Origin: Symsagittifera roscoffensis
Lineage: Eukaryota > Xenacoelomorpha > Acoela > Convolutidae
Direction of reading: 5' to 3'
Assembly: GCF_963678635.1 (NCBI RefSeq)
Contig: NC_087071.1
Span: 36,015,680 to 36,079,679 of the forward strand
DNA: 64,000 nucleotides
A program made the position numbers and the translations under genes. Under the pieces are notes generated by a model. It was given only the letters and a program-made list of their open reading frames with translations, did not search any database and was not told the DNA's origin. How positions within the stretch are numbered: the stretch's first letter is position 1; each line of letters starts with the position of its first letter. Positions 1-10,105 of this stretch are shown piece by piece.

Positions 1-205
1 TCCGTCCTCCCATGTGAAGGACCGTCACCGGTGTTCTTCCGGCTACGTAGATAGCTCCTCGATTTGCAGCGGCTAGTCGGAGATTCGTAGGAATCAAATC
101 TTCCCGCGTGAAGCCCATTCTCTCCCAGGTTTTTATTGGCATCACACTCACCACCGCGCCTGTGTCCAGAAGCCCTGTGACTCCGATTTTTATGTTCCGT
201 TGGTG
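1..205 (-). CDS. Retroelement aspartic protease, start of pol (partial, runs off left edge)
   Basis: This is the start of a retroviral-type aspartic protease, which would cut the Gag and Pol polyproteins inside the particle. Read on the minus strand, the frame one base behind gag is open from just after a TGA at 206-208 to the window edge. It shows the active-site context LLDTGA with DTGA at 155-166, then SVMP, as in Ty3/gypsy proteases. It begins 16 nt before the gag TAA (190-192), so expression would need a -1 frameshift in that overlap; I see no canonical slippery heptamer in frame. The rest of the protease, and presumably RT and RNase H, lie outside the window. The alternative is a one-base deletion in a once continuous gag-pol frame. 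Confidence 0.8.
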
Positions 206-3200
206 TCAAGCAGGTGTGCTGTCACATCTGCTTCATATCTAATATGTACCGCGTCTTGTTCCATCATGGCGTCATGGCCTATCCTGCGGACTTTGAGTTC
301 CTCTTCACCCAAATAGATCTGCCCCATTTGGTCATCATCTGTTGTTATGTAAGTCCTGGTGTAGATGCTGATTCCATCCACGTTCAGCATTATTTGATAC
401 GGCCCATAGACCTCCAAGTAGCGTCCATGAAGTTTCTTCATGCGAGGGCCACCCGTCGTTAGTAGTGCTCGCACAGCTCTCGACTCAGTGCGTGGCTCCA
501 CCTGCCTCAGATAATCTGCATATGTGTCCAAATGCATTAAAGTGAACTCTGATGGTTCACTCAAATTTCTTATTACCTGGTGTCCAGCCACTGAGATTAT
601 CGACTGTATCTTCTTTCCCTGCGGCGCCATGCCGAACCTCTTACCGGAGATCACTTTAAGTTTCATATCTAAACTTCTTGGTGTTTTCGTCTCTTCGAAC
701 TCCGTTGCCTCGAAGGTATTCAGTTGCTCCTGAAGCTTTTCATTTTCCAGTTCAAGTTTCACTTTTTGTTCGATCTCTTTCGTCACCAATTCCTGCTGTA
801 CTCTATTTAGAGCATCCTTTGCGGCTGCCTTATAATCGATCTTGAAGTCATCGGCCGCAGTTGCTGGTTCCGGTTCACGTGCTTCTTCTGTTACTGCTTG
901 CATTTTCTTTGCCGCCAGCTCTTGAGGTTTGTCCTTCCTGCGTGCCTCTGCTTCGCTCAAAAGTCGAGCCTTGCTTGCTTTCACTCCTGACAAAGCTTCT
1001 TCATGCCTTGGATGCTTGATGTCTGCCACTGCATCCCAGAATTGCGGACAATCTGATTTAAAATGACCTTCCAAGTTACAAAAGAAACACCTCGGGCCGA
1101 ATTTCGCAATTACTCCTCTCATGAAATCCTCATGATCCAACTCTGACGCATCTTCGTCCTCGAGGCTAAAGCCTATTGCTTTCATGCCTTGTTTGTAAGC
1201 TGGGCATGCTGACACATGATGGTCTGTTGAACTGCAATTAGCACAAGAACGTCTCTTGTCCATATCGTCCCTCGGTTTGTACCAATTGTTCCCTTGGTTC
1301 GCTGGTCCGTTGTTAAAATTGCCATAATTGTTCTTGTAATATCCAGATCTCGAAGGAGGTTTCAACAAAAGATACTCTTTTGATTTGAGCCTCAACTCCT
1401 CCGGTGTTGGCGCATTAGTTGATAGTGGTGTGTAATGCGTTGCTAGCATCGTACGAAGTTCATCATTTTTCACACCATCGATGAATTTTGAGGCTACGGC
1501 CAGGTTCATCCTTCGGTTTGACTCATCCGGTTGGCTGCGTCTTCTCAGCATTTCCAAATCATCGAGAAACTTGTCTATTGTTTCATCTTCTCGTTGCCTC
1601 CGTTTCTCGAAGCGCATCATCGCCTGGTGCCCCTGCACCCCTGATCCGAAATGGTTTAACAAGATTTCGAAGATTTTCTCAGCAGTGTCACGTTGATACT
1701 GTTTCTTGGCCATGACACAGTTCAGGGCTGTCCCTTCTAAGTTGCTGGTGAGCGCGCTGCATTCCTGTCTCTCCGACAAGTCCTCTTCCTCGAAATGCAG
1801 CTTCATTACCTCTATCCAGGTATCAATACAGCCATCAGATTCGTCCTTGTAGCATCTTGGCTTCTTAAAGACTCTTCTGGACTTTTCACTGCGTTCATTG
1901 GTTCTAGATAACCGCGTCAGGAATGTCTCCAAAGACCTGTTCAGGGGTTCAAATGCTGTGGCCATTGCCGTAGCATCCCTTGAGTGTCCCGCCTGAGTGT
2001 CCTCACACCTTGTCGAAGGCTCTGTGTGCGGTGCATCCCTGCAATCCGAATCACCATGAGCGTTTCCCGCTTGGCCCATGTGACTCCTCCTCGGGCTTGT
2101 ATGCCCCATGTTGCCAGAATCGCTTCTCCCGGTCGCATGTGTGCTTTGCGTTGGTCGTTCGTTCGAGGTTTGTCTGTTCCCCGTTGAACTTGCTCTACTG
2201 TTCGGGCCCCATGCTGTATTACCCCTTGTGGCATAGTCTGATGAACTGCCCCTGCCTCTAGTGGATCCATACGTCTTCCTCCTTTGATGTTCATTGAAGT
2301 TCACCCTCGGTTCCCTGCTGGGACCTCCCGAGTTCGGCTCTCCTTCTTTTGGTCCACTCTTGCTGCTTAGTAGCCCGTCCAACCTATCCATGATAGCCTG
2401 AGTTCGCCTCTCCATCATCGCATCTATCTTTGTGTCAAGAGACCCAAGAGACTGCTCTTGCTGAATTCTTAAATTCTCCATGTCGGCTCTTAAGCGTAAC
2501 TCCCTCTGTTCCGCCTCTCTTGTCATTCGCGACAAGTTCCTCGTCATATGTTCGTCCGTTCTTTCTTTCAAGCGTTTTTCGCTTCTGCCAACTTCTTGTC
2601 TGTTGCGGTTTATTTCTTCCCGCAGACTTTCTCTTTCAATGTGAACTGCTCTTTCCAGTTCACTCATCCTTATCGACATCTGTTCATTTTGTTCTCCTAA
2701 ACTGCCCACTATGTTGTTTAAGGCTTCCTCTAGTGCTGCCCCGTTATCCATGAGTGGCGTCACTAGTGGTGGTGTAACTCTGTCGGTCCCAGGTAGCTTC
2801 GTGCTGGTAGAGATCCGGGCCTTGACTCTCTGTCTTGACGTTTTATCATTATCTATTTCAGGATCCGCTAACGCGTTGCCAAGCCCTCTGGTTCTACTCT
2901 CTTCAGGTTGTGGCTCCGAACTTGTCCTAATCGCGAAGTCCTTGGACTGGCCCGGTGTGTTTGCCTCTTTGCTTATCGTTGTCACTACACCAAATTTATC
3001 CATGGTTCCAGTCTCTCTTCCGACGTGTGCCTCACTCTCCTGGATCGAACTATTGAGACTGACTTGAGATCCAAAGTCCCCTTGCTCCTCTTCATCCTCT
3101 TCCTCCTGGGACTCCCCATCGTTTCCTGCTCCTCCTCCCATGCTGAATGGAAAGATGTTTCCGAAGGTGTTCTTCATTCTTTCTGAGAACGATGATGAGG

Positions 3201-3645
3201 TTGTTTGTTTTCCAGTTCCGCTTGCCATCATAGTGTTGTCTGTCGGAGATCTTCTAGTTGCCGTTACTTCAGTTGAGATGTCGGACAGTTCCGACATCTC
3301 CTCTCGATCCAACGTCCCGGTGGAAGTGGCAAAATCATGGCCTTGTTCTACCGGAGTAGATTCACTCGCCAGCCTTCTGCCTCTCCCTTCCAGTCCATTT
3401 ACTCCCTGGTTGTCGTTCATGGTATGGTCCGTATTGACCTCCACTTCTAACAGTTCTCTTCGCTCATCTGAGGTCTTTTGACTTCTCGTTTCAACCATTC
3501 TGCCTGAAACCGTCCCCTCTTTATCGGACCGGGTTCGCTTGATCCAATCCACAAAAAGATCGGTCATCGTTTTTCTTTGCTTTTCAGGTATGAATTTCCT
3601 AGAGCTATTACCTCGTTTTGGTATCCTTGCCTTGTCTAGACTCAT
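190..3645 (-). CDS. gag: Ty3/gypsy-like Gag polyprotein with two CCHC zinc knuckles
   Basis: Gag forms the virus-like particle and packages element RNA. The 1151-residue ORF starts at an ATG (3643-3645) and is unbroken. In order: a long low-complexity, charged N-terminal region (about 1-300); a coiled coil rich in E, R and Q (about 300-420); a disordered S/T/G-rich stretch (about 430-580); a helical capsid-like region (about 590-780); two CCHC zinc knuckles, CANCSSTDHHVSAC (801-814) and CFFCNLEGHFKSDC (853-866); then a 280-residue tail leading into the protease. It is much longer than most Ty3-type Gags because of the N-terminal extension. Protease follows in the -1 frame. Base composition is clearly higher in G+C than the host introns further right. 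The lack of stops over 3.4 kb suggests a young or selected copy. Confidence 0.88.
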   Translation of the reverse strand: MSLDKARIPKRGNSSRKFIPEKQRKTMTDLFVDWIKRTRSDKEGTVSGRMVETRSQKTSDERRELLEVEVNTDHTMNDNQGVNGLEGRGRRLASESTPVEQGHDFATSTGTLDREEMSELSDISTEVTATRRSPTDNTMMASGTGKQTTSSSFSERMKNTFGNIFPFSMGGGAGNDGESQEEEDEEEQGDFGSQVSLNSSIQESEAHVGRETGTMDKFGVVTTISKEANTPGQSKDFAIRTSSEPQPEESRTRGLGNALADPEIDNDKTSRQRVKARISTSTKLPGTDRVTPPLVTPLMDNGAALEEALNNIVGSLGEQNEQMSIRMSELERAVHIERESLREEINRNRQEVGRSEKRLKERTDEHMTRNLSRMTREAEQRELRLRADMENLRIQQEQSLGSLDTKIDAMMERRTQAIMDRLDGLLSSKSGPKEGEPNSGGPSREPRVNFNEHQRRKTYGSTRGRGSSSDYATRGNTAWGPNSRASSTGNRQTSNERPTQSTHATGRSDSGNMGHTSPRRSHMGQAGNAHGDSDCRDAPHTEPSTRCEDTQAGHSRDATAMATAFEPLNRSLETFLTRLSRTNERSEKSRRVFKKPRCYKDESDGCIDTWIEVMKLHFEEEDLSERQECSALTSNLEGTALNCVMAKKQYQRDTAEKIFEILLNHFGSGVQGHQAMMRFEKRRQREDETIDKFLDDLEMLRRRSQPDESNRRMNLAVASKFIDGVKNDELRTMLATHYTPLSTNAPTPEELRLKSKEYLLLKPPSRSGYYKNNYGNFNNGPANQGNNWYKPRDDMDKRRSCANCSSTDHHVSACPAYKQGMKAIGFSLEDEDASELDHEDFMRGVIAKFGPRCFFCNLEGHFKSDCPQFWDAVADIKHPRHEEALSGVKASKARLLSEAEARRKDKPQELAAKKMQAVTEEAREPEPATAADDFKIDYKAAAKDALNRVQQELVTKEIEQKVKLELENEKLQEQLNTFEATEFEETKTPRSLDMKLKVISGKRFGMAPQGKKIQSIISVAGHQVIRNLSEPSEFTLMHLDTYADYLRQVEPRTESRAVRALLTTGGPRMKKLHGRYLEVYGPYQIMLNVDGISIYTRTYITTDDDQMGQIYLGEEELKVRRIGHDAMMEQDAVHIRYEADVTAHLLDTNGT

Positions 3646-4424
3646 TCTCTATTTGTCACTTCTTAATGCCTATCCACTTAATTCGATTGCTAGTGACCTT
3701 ATAGTTCGATTACCAATGATAATGACACAACACAATAAATTTCACCAGATTCTACTAAATAGTGACCACGAATCCCTGTATGTTGTCAGAGTACAGTTTG
3801 TATAAAATTTATTCACACTAGCCGATTATCGGTCCAAAGATCTGGAAACTAGCACAAAATGATGTTATCAGTCAATTTAAAAGATAGTGTAGTCACTACC
3901 CAATCAAGCACAGTTTAGGTTGATTTAAAATCAAAAACAAAAAATATATATTGACACAATATGAATGTATATATAAAAAAACGTATGTGTCTTGTACTCT
4001 TAGTCGATCGCAGTACAATAGTCGAACCTGTCTTTTAAAGAAAAAGCTTTCCCTGCTTGGTGCTGCACCAAACAGACAAAACTTTGAAGGCAGTAATTTT
4101 CTCAAGTGGGCGTCTATTGCACCCACCGAGTACTGTGTTACCTATCTGCCTTCGGACTGCCCGAGCTAGACCTACTAAAATCCTCAGGGCAGTCACTTTT
4201 CCCAAAAACGTATTATGTTTCAATCCACACCAATGTGTCACGCTCTTTTTAATTTAGACTTAGTGTCGCGAATATCCGAGTTCGGACCTGTTTTGTATTA
4301 GTCTGGTTCTTTTTGAGAGGCAAGTTACCAGTGCAGTCACTGATACCTAGCCTGTATATTACTAACCTAATACCTCTCGCTTTTTAGTCTTTCTTTCGTT
4401 TACCTAAGTCCTTAATAAAATAAT

Positions 4425-5322
4425 ACCCCTCCGGATTGGCACAAATAGGACCCTTCCGGACTGTCAGAATATAGACCCCTCCGGATTGGGACCCCTCGGA
4501 ATTAGCAACTATAAGACCCCTCCGGATTTGGACCCCTCCGGTTTTGTGGAAAGTAGACCCCTCCGGATTCGGACCCCTCTGACTTTGAAAAATTTCGACC
4601 CCTCCGGATTGGGAGCCCTTAGCTCTGTCCAAGTAGCTTTTTGTAGTTTTCTTAATTTCAGCTTATACCCCTCCGGATACGTTCTGCGTTGCTTTTATGC
4701 TGTTTGAATTAACTGGGAAGGGTATAGGGTCCTTTCCTAGACCCCTCCGGATTGAAGTTAAGGCACTTATTTGACAATTCACACTAACGGTGAAGGGTCT
4801 TATCACTTGCCTAACTTCGACTCTATTATGGTTGTCTTGTACCTTCAGCCTTCCCTTTTTGTCTAAAACTGTCCTAAGTTACTTAGTTCAATCGCTATCA
4901 ACTTTTGGTAGGGGTATAAGGGTTTTTCAGAAAAATTTATAAAACGTGAAGGGTGTACCCCTCCGGATTTGTGTAATTTGCTAAAAACAATCTCAAAAAA
5001 TTTTCTCGCTCGCTTTTCCGAAAAATTTCTAATCCTATTAGTAAGCTCAGCTAATTTCTGATCTATTGGTACCAAGATCAACTCGATATGATCAGTAGTT
5101 CCAAAGTTATTAACCAAAACGTCTTTTTTCCGAACTCAAAACATTTTCTCTCTTATAGGTTCCGCCTAACTTTTTCCGCAAATCTGGTCCTTTCGACCTA
5201 AAAATTATTGATCCGAGCTCAGAAGGCCTATACTCTTCTAGTTCAATGCAAAAGACCCAATCTAAAACGCTATTGTAGAAAAATTTTGCGAAAAACTATG
5301 CTACCTGGACCCCTCCGGATTG
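4425..5322. repeat. Dispersed ACCCCTCCGGATT motif array
   Basis: A 13-14 bp motif, (G)ACCCCTCCGGATT on the plus strand, recurs at irregular spacing. Copies with at most two changes start near 4425, 4449, 4473, 4490, 4515, 4531, 4556, 4572, 4597, 4666, 4740, 4957 and 5308, with further copies near 5783, 6013, 6042 and 7077. Near 6451 and 7133 the core recurs in inverted form, AATCCGGAAGGCT. The core contains the palindrome TCCGGA. Spacers between copies are unrelated, so this is not an ordinary tandem satellite. In the gag-sense RNA the motif reads AATCCGGAGGGGT. Confidence 0.85.
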
Positions 5323-7161
5323 ATGAATCCACCAAATCAAACACGTTATGTTCGATTTCTCTGCAACCCGGAAGGCTTTCGGGTAGCTGATTTTAAGACT
5401 TGTAGATTCACTAGTGGACGTTGTCCGAACAACTATTTTTACTGTCCTACCTCAAAAATTTCAAAAAATTTTCTAAATTTTTAGTGTTTCTTACTATCAA
5501 AAATTGGGAAAATTTGGTTTTTGGTACCAAACTAGTTCCAACCACTTCCGAACTAAAGTTAACCGGTTCTACTTATTACAGTAGTGCAGTTACGATGTAA
5601 CACACTAACTTAGCGCTTTTTTCCGTTTCAAAAAATATCGATATCTCAAAAATCGCGACTTGTGGGGGGATCAAAATATCGCTATTTTGACCCTAAAAAC
5701 CGGTCTGTTTTCGTTGTTTTTCACTGAAAAACGATATGTGACTATTAATATAGGCTATATGAATAATAATATGTAATACTATACCCCTCCGGGTTTGTTT
5801 ATTATCCGAATTAAGGTGCTTAACTCGGATATTCGCAGTTCGGTGAAGGGTCACTACAGTGCAGCACTGTCGAGCCCCCCACAGATTACTATCTTACTTT
5901 TTGTACCAAAAGGGATACAAAACTTGTTAACGATACCCAACAGTCGATTGTTGTTGTCGTTGAGCCCCTTCTTGTTGCTCCTTGAACTGCTTGCCGGATC
6001 GGTCTTCACCCAAGACCCTTCCGAATTGAGCGCAAATCAGCTGACCCTTCCGGATTGAGCGCAATTTATCATTAACGTGCTTAAATGCTCAAATAACCCT
6101 ACAGTACAAGCCTCACAAGCTACAAAATTGATCGTAACGATCCTGACTGATATAAATGCCTGTAACAACAATATATCTATCAACAACAAACGGGGGGGTT
6201 GAATCACATCTTGTCTGGGGGATGATTTCTACTGATTTTTTACTTTTCTACTGTTTTTGGTTTTTCGGTTATTTTTTATGTTTTTTTGTTTTTCTTGGGT
6301 ACTATAGTACTTTTTGTTTGGTTTTGCTGATATCTTTAAGTGTTTTTGGTCACAAACCACTCAGGGGATGAGGGGTTCATGATTCCCCCCACCCTTCCTG
6401 GTTCGTGAATTTTCGGTCTTAACTAGGTTAAAAAACTATTCACGGTAATCCGGAAGGCTTCCGCGTTCCTAACTACCCTTCCGCCCCGGCAGTTTAGGCC
6501 TATTAAGGGCGTTAATGTGAGCATCCGCTCGGCGCGGAGTGCTCGTTAACGGTTCCGCCGGTCATGATGTTATGAAAGAATAACACCCAGGAGCGCCATA
6601 AAAACATACATGTAACATTCGCCCGGAAGATACATATCGACGGATAACAAAACTAAGTCTTAAGACGACTGGCTAGCGTCTAAACAGAGCTTTGCATGTT
6701 TTTCACCGTCTCTACCAAGCCAGTACTTTTCGGTGGTCTTTCTTACATCAGGCTGACAAAAACGTTACTGTTCTCCGGCTTCGACCAGAACGCTCAAATT
6801 AACTGAATTACATGCGAAATTAGTGAGCTCATGGCTGGGTCTCTGTATCCCCAGACCACGAGGTCACTCCTAAAAACAGGGCTACTACTTATCATATTAC
6901 TATTGTTTTTGTTCAGTAGATAAAAATCATCATCTCCATCGAAAATGGATCAACCCTTTCCCCCAACTCCTAGCACCTCATCCTTGTCAAAACTAATCAA
7001 AATATCAGTTAAATTCAAGTCAGGACATGACAGGATGCTAAAAGTTTATGTGAGTTAATAAAAGTTTCCGTCCCGAGACCCTTCCGGATTCTTGAATCCG
7101 CCGAATCAAGCTCCTTACTCTTGATTTCTTGCTAATCCGGAAGGCTGGTTCTCACCCTTCA

Positions 7162-7211
7162 CCGTTGTTGGCAACGGCCTTGCAACTATTGTAGCAGCAC
7201 AATAGTTGCAA
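7162..7211. other. Two adjacent perfect hairpins
   Basis: CCGTTG (7162-7167) and CAACGG (7172-7177) form a perfect 6-bp stem with a 4-nt loop. Only two bases later TTGCAACTATTGT (7180-7192) and ACAATAGTTGCAA (7199-7211) form a perfect 13-bp stem with a 6-nt loop. They lie in the retroelement leader between the motif array and an old ORF3 fragment. The function is unknown; packaging, transcription-end or cruciform roles are only possibilities. Confidence 0.8.
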
Positions 7212-7533
7212 CTCGGAGCGTTCTCTGCTATTCTGTAGTTCGTTGTCGTTTTCCAATCTCGATTTTCGTACTGTTCGCAATCGCAGATAAAAGTTGTTCT
7301 GTTTTTTACTCGCTTTTTTGTTAAAAATGGCCGTTTCAGCATTTCTCAGAAACGTGACGTCATCATTCGAATTTTTGAAAATTTAAAATACTAGAATATT
7401 CTAGCCCTCACCGTTTGGCTAAACGTTCCAATAACGTCGCTAATCCTTCGAAATCATCAACTCGGAAGGCTTACTGCTCAAAATTCGAATCCTGCATAAA
7501 TTGCATTTTGGCCATTCTGGTCGAATGTCACAA

Positions 7534-7955
7534 GTATCGATTCCCTCGCTTTGGTATTGTCTCTAGACATTTTACCCACTCTCTTCCATCCTGTCGTGAT
7601 CGCATTTCGATGGGTTAACAGGGGTCTCTTGAAAGCTTCTGGCCCAATCTCGGCCTGGAACTGTCGATACTCCTTTTGATGCTTTCTCATGTGATTTTTC
7701 GTTGTCATGTACAACCAAGACGTCAGTGTCGCCCAAAACCATGGAAAGTACCTCAGACGGCTCCATACGTGTCTGACTTCCGTTGGTATGGCGAATACTT
7801 TGCACGCAGTCTCAAACAACTCGAGTCTCCTGGTGTAGTCTATCGCGTATATTGACTCAGCCGTTGGCGTCGTCGCTTCCCGATACTTCGTCATATTCTA
7901 TTCTATCCATCTCAGAGCCAACATCGTACTCACTACTAAGAGCGTCACCTTCTCA
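7534..7955 (-). pseudogene. Older fragment of retroelement ORF3 C-terminal region
   Basis: This stretch matches about 9561-9983 (and 11507-11929) closely, with several base differences. Its frame encodes the same segment as ORF3 residues near 1300-1440, then leaves the homology at both ends: the sequence becomes unrelated below about 7534 and above about 7955. The spacing to the next copy (2,026 bp) differs from the 1,946-bp tandem unit, so it was made by a separate and probably earlier event. It is a truncated remnant, not an independent gene. Confidence 0.8.
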
Positions 7956-8159
7956 TTTTTGACCTTGTAACATTCGTCTACTGCAGTCACACATGAGGCT
8001 TAAGAAAACTAGGCCCTATAACCATTGGCTCAAGAGTCAGGGACACTATCTCTTGTGTTTTTCTACCTCAAATCAGTCGGAGCCAATTCGGTTCGTTTGT
8101 GACATGAGAGTACGACTCGTTACAGCTTAAAGGCTACTACTAAAATATCCCCCCACTCT

Positions 8160-10105
8160 AGAATTAAGAACGTCCACATACTTAGGTCTCTAGATACCCA
8201 AAATACATGAACGCCGTTAAAAACCGGGTTGGAACAATCCGTTAAGTTACTTTTTATTGGACAGTGGAACTTTGATCCATTTCAGATGGATCAACCTAAA
8301 ACTCGCCTTACCTCAACATAATAATCATAAAACACACTCTAGAAATTTAAATTTGTACTCACATTGTAGCACGCTCAAGAACTGGGAGTAATCAAGTCGG
8401 TAATCAACTCGAGAATCAAATAATGTAATTAAATTGAGTTTAATGTTTGTCAGTTTTAACAACAAGAACAAGTTCGTACTCTAGACTATAATTTCTCGTG
8501 AACCATTGGGACACTCAAGCTGTCCACCTTTCCACCGAAGGTTCACTCTAGTCCAGTTTAGAATAGTACTCCAGTCAAGTCACAATAATCCAGTTCGTGG
8601 GAATACTCTTGTCTCTGTTTCGAATGGGACAGCTCTACTCTAGGTTATTGCTGTGACGGAAATTGCGAATAGCAATTTCCTACCGATTTTTCTTGCAACT
8701 TTCCCGCGATTGTCACTCGATTGTTCTGACTTCTCTTTTTTGACTTTCAGTTATCGCGAGAAAATCGTGCATGACAGGCTCCATTCGAATTTTTGAAAAA
8801 TTAAATTTCACCCCAAAACTAAGTGTTTTTTGCTTCTCTCAAGGTCAAACTTCCAAATATGACCGACTGGCACATACTCCCCGGACTCGAGATCGATGTC
8901 CTCATCGCGTGCTGTCGTCTGCCAGTGAGTCCCAGAAAATCAAGTGTTGCTCAAGGTACAGTGCCAGTGGTCATTTACAGAAGTTCGCAGCAGACTTAAG
9001 CTTATCTACACCCCAAAACTCACGGCCATGTAAAATTTTCACACTATCGCTAAACAGCAATCAAAATCTGCACACACCTGCACCTATGAATTCTCGCTTT
9101 TCAAGCCAATTATTTAAAATTTCTTTTGTCCCATTCAATTAGGAAATTGTCATGCAGCATTTTCGTTTATATAATAGATATAGCATATTAATAACAATAT
9201 CTTGTTTTGTTAAAATTTCTTTTTCGTGAACCCAGGTTTCACCCGGATCCACACTCAAGCCCCCTTTCCCTCTCAAGACTCAAGATCCATTCGAACCATC
9301 CACTCACCTCGCACTCTTCGCCTTGGAGGTGCTGCACCCTGAAGTACTAGATACGGCAAACTGTCTCAGCAGTTCTTCTTCATCATCGGAGCTAATCACG
9401 ATTTCCTCCCAAGCCTTCAGCTGTTCATAGGATCGCATCCATTCTCTTTGCTCCTGCAACCTCTTTGCCTGGTTGGGTAGTGCCTTCACCCTAGATTCCC
9501 GGTTCAAACAAAAGGAGTTGTGCAGGCTCAAGCTCACGTTCTTCGCCAGGTCCTCCTCTAGTATCGATTCCCTCGCTTTGGTATTGTCTCTAGACATTTT
9601 ACCCACTCTCTTCCATCCTGTCGTGATCGCATTTCGATGGGTTAACAGGGGTCTCTTGAAAGCTTCTGGCCCAATCTCGGCCTGGAACTGTCGATACTCC
9701 TTTTGATGCTTTCTCATGTGATTTTTCGTTGTCATGTACAACCAAGACGTCAGTGTCGCCCGAAACCATGGAAAGTACCTCAGACGGCTCCATACGTGTC
9801 TGACTTCCGTTGGTATGGCGAATACTTTACACGCAGTCTCAAACAACTCGAGTCTCCTGCTGTAGTCTATCGCGTATATTGACTCAGCCGTTGGCGTCGT
9901 CGCTTCCCGATACTTCGTTATATTCTCTTCTATCCATCTCAGAGCCAACATCGTACTCACTACTAAGAGCGTCACCTTCTGCCGGTGATCCGGTAGTCCG
10001 ATCGACCGAATTTCTTCCATATCCCACACGAGGCAAAGGTTCTTGTGATCTGGATACCACACCGTTTGTGCCAAACAGTGGCATGGGCATTCTCCATGGG
10101 TGATC
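8160..10105. repeat. Tandem duplication unit 1 (1,946 bp)
   Basis: This unit repeats at a constant offset of 1,946 bp as 10106-12051. Each unit has about 1.14 kb of non-coding sequence followed on the plus map by about 0.8 kb of the ORF3 3' end. I found only a handful of differences by eye (for example near 8175, 8438, 8494 and 9110-9122), so the duplication is recent or an assembly artefact. The junction is near 10105/10106, where the ORF3 copy stops matching the full-length gene. Confidence 0.9.
9304..10105 (-). pseudogene. Duplicated C-terminal piece of retroelement ORF3
   Basis: The frame reproduces the last about 267 codons of ORF3, including the HGECPCHC cysteine/histidine cluster and the acidic ISSDDEEELL tail, and ends at the same stop. 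It lacks the first 1,266 codons of ORF3 and begins at the duplication breakpoint, so it has no native start. An ATG-like start just upstream of the breakpoint could give a short protein, but there is no reason to think it is expressed as such. Confidence 0.85.

Larger units (their letters stand above)
3646..7533 (-). other. Non-coding leader upstream of gag; LTR or UTR not resolved
   Basis: About 3.9 kb lies between gag and the nearest fragment of the accessory ORF. I see no credible coding sequence on either strand. It holds the CCCCTCCGGATT motif array (mainly 4425-5322, scattered copies to about 7090), recurring GTGAAGGGT strings, pyrimidine-rich runs near 6240-6330, and two perfect small hairpins at 7162-7211. 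By position it should contain the 5' UTR and possibly the 5' LTR of the gag-bearing element. The second LTR is not visible, so no LTR boundary or primer-binding site can be assigned. Confidence 0.5.

Noticed and set aside
4425-5322. CRISPR-like array from the repeated CCCCTCCGGATT motif
   Set aside because: Repeat units are short, spacing is irregular and the context is an animal retroelement; no cas-like genes.
8771-9142. 123-codon plus-strand ORF, also present at 10717-11088
   Set aside because: Its apparent conservation comes from the recent 1,946-bp duplication; it has no recognisable domain and low-complexity composition.
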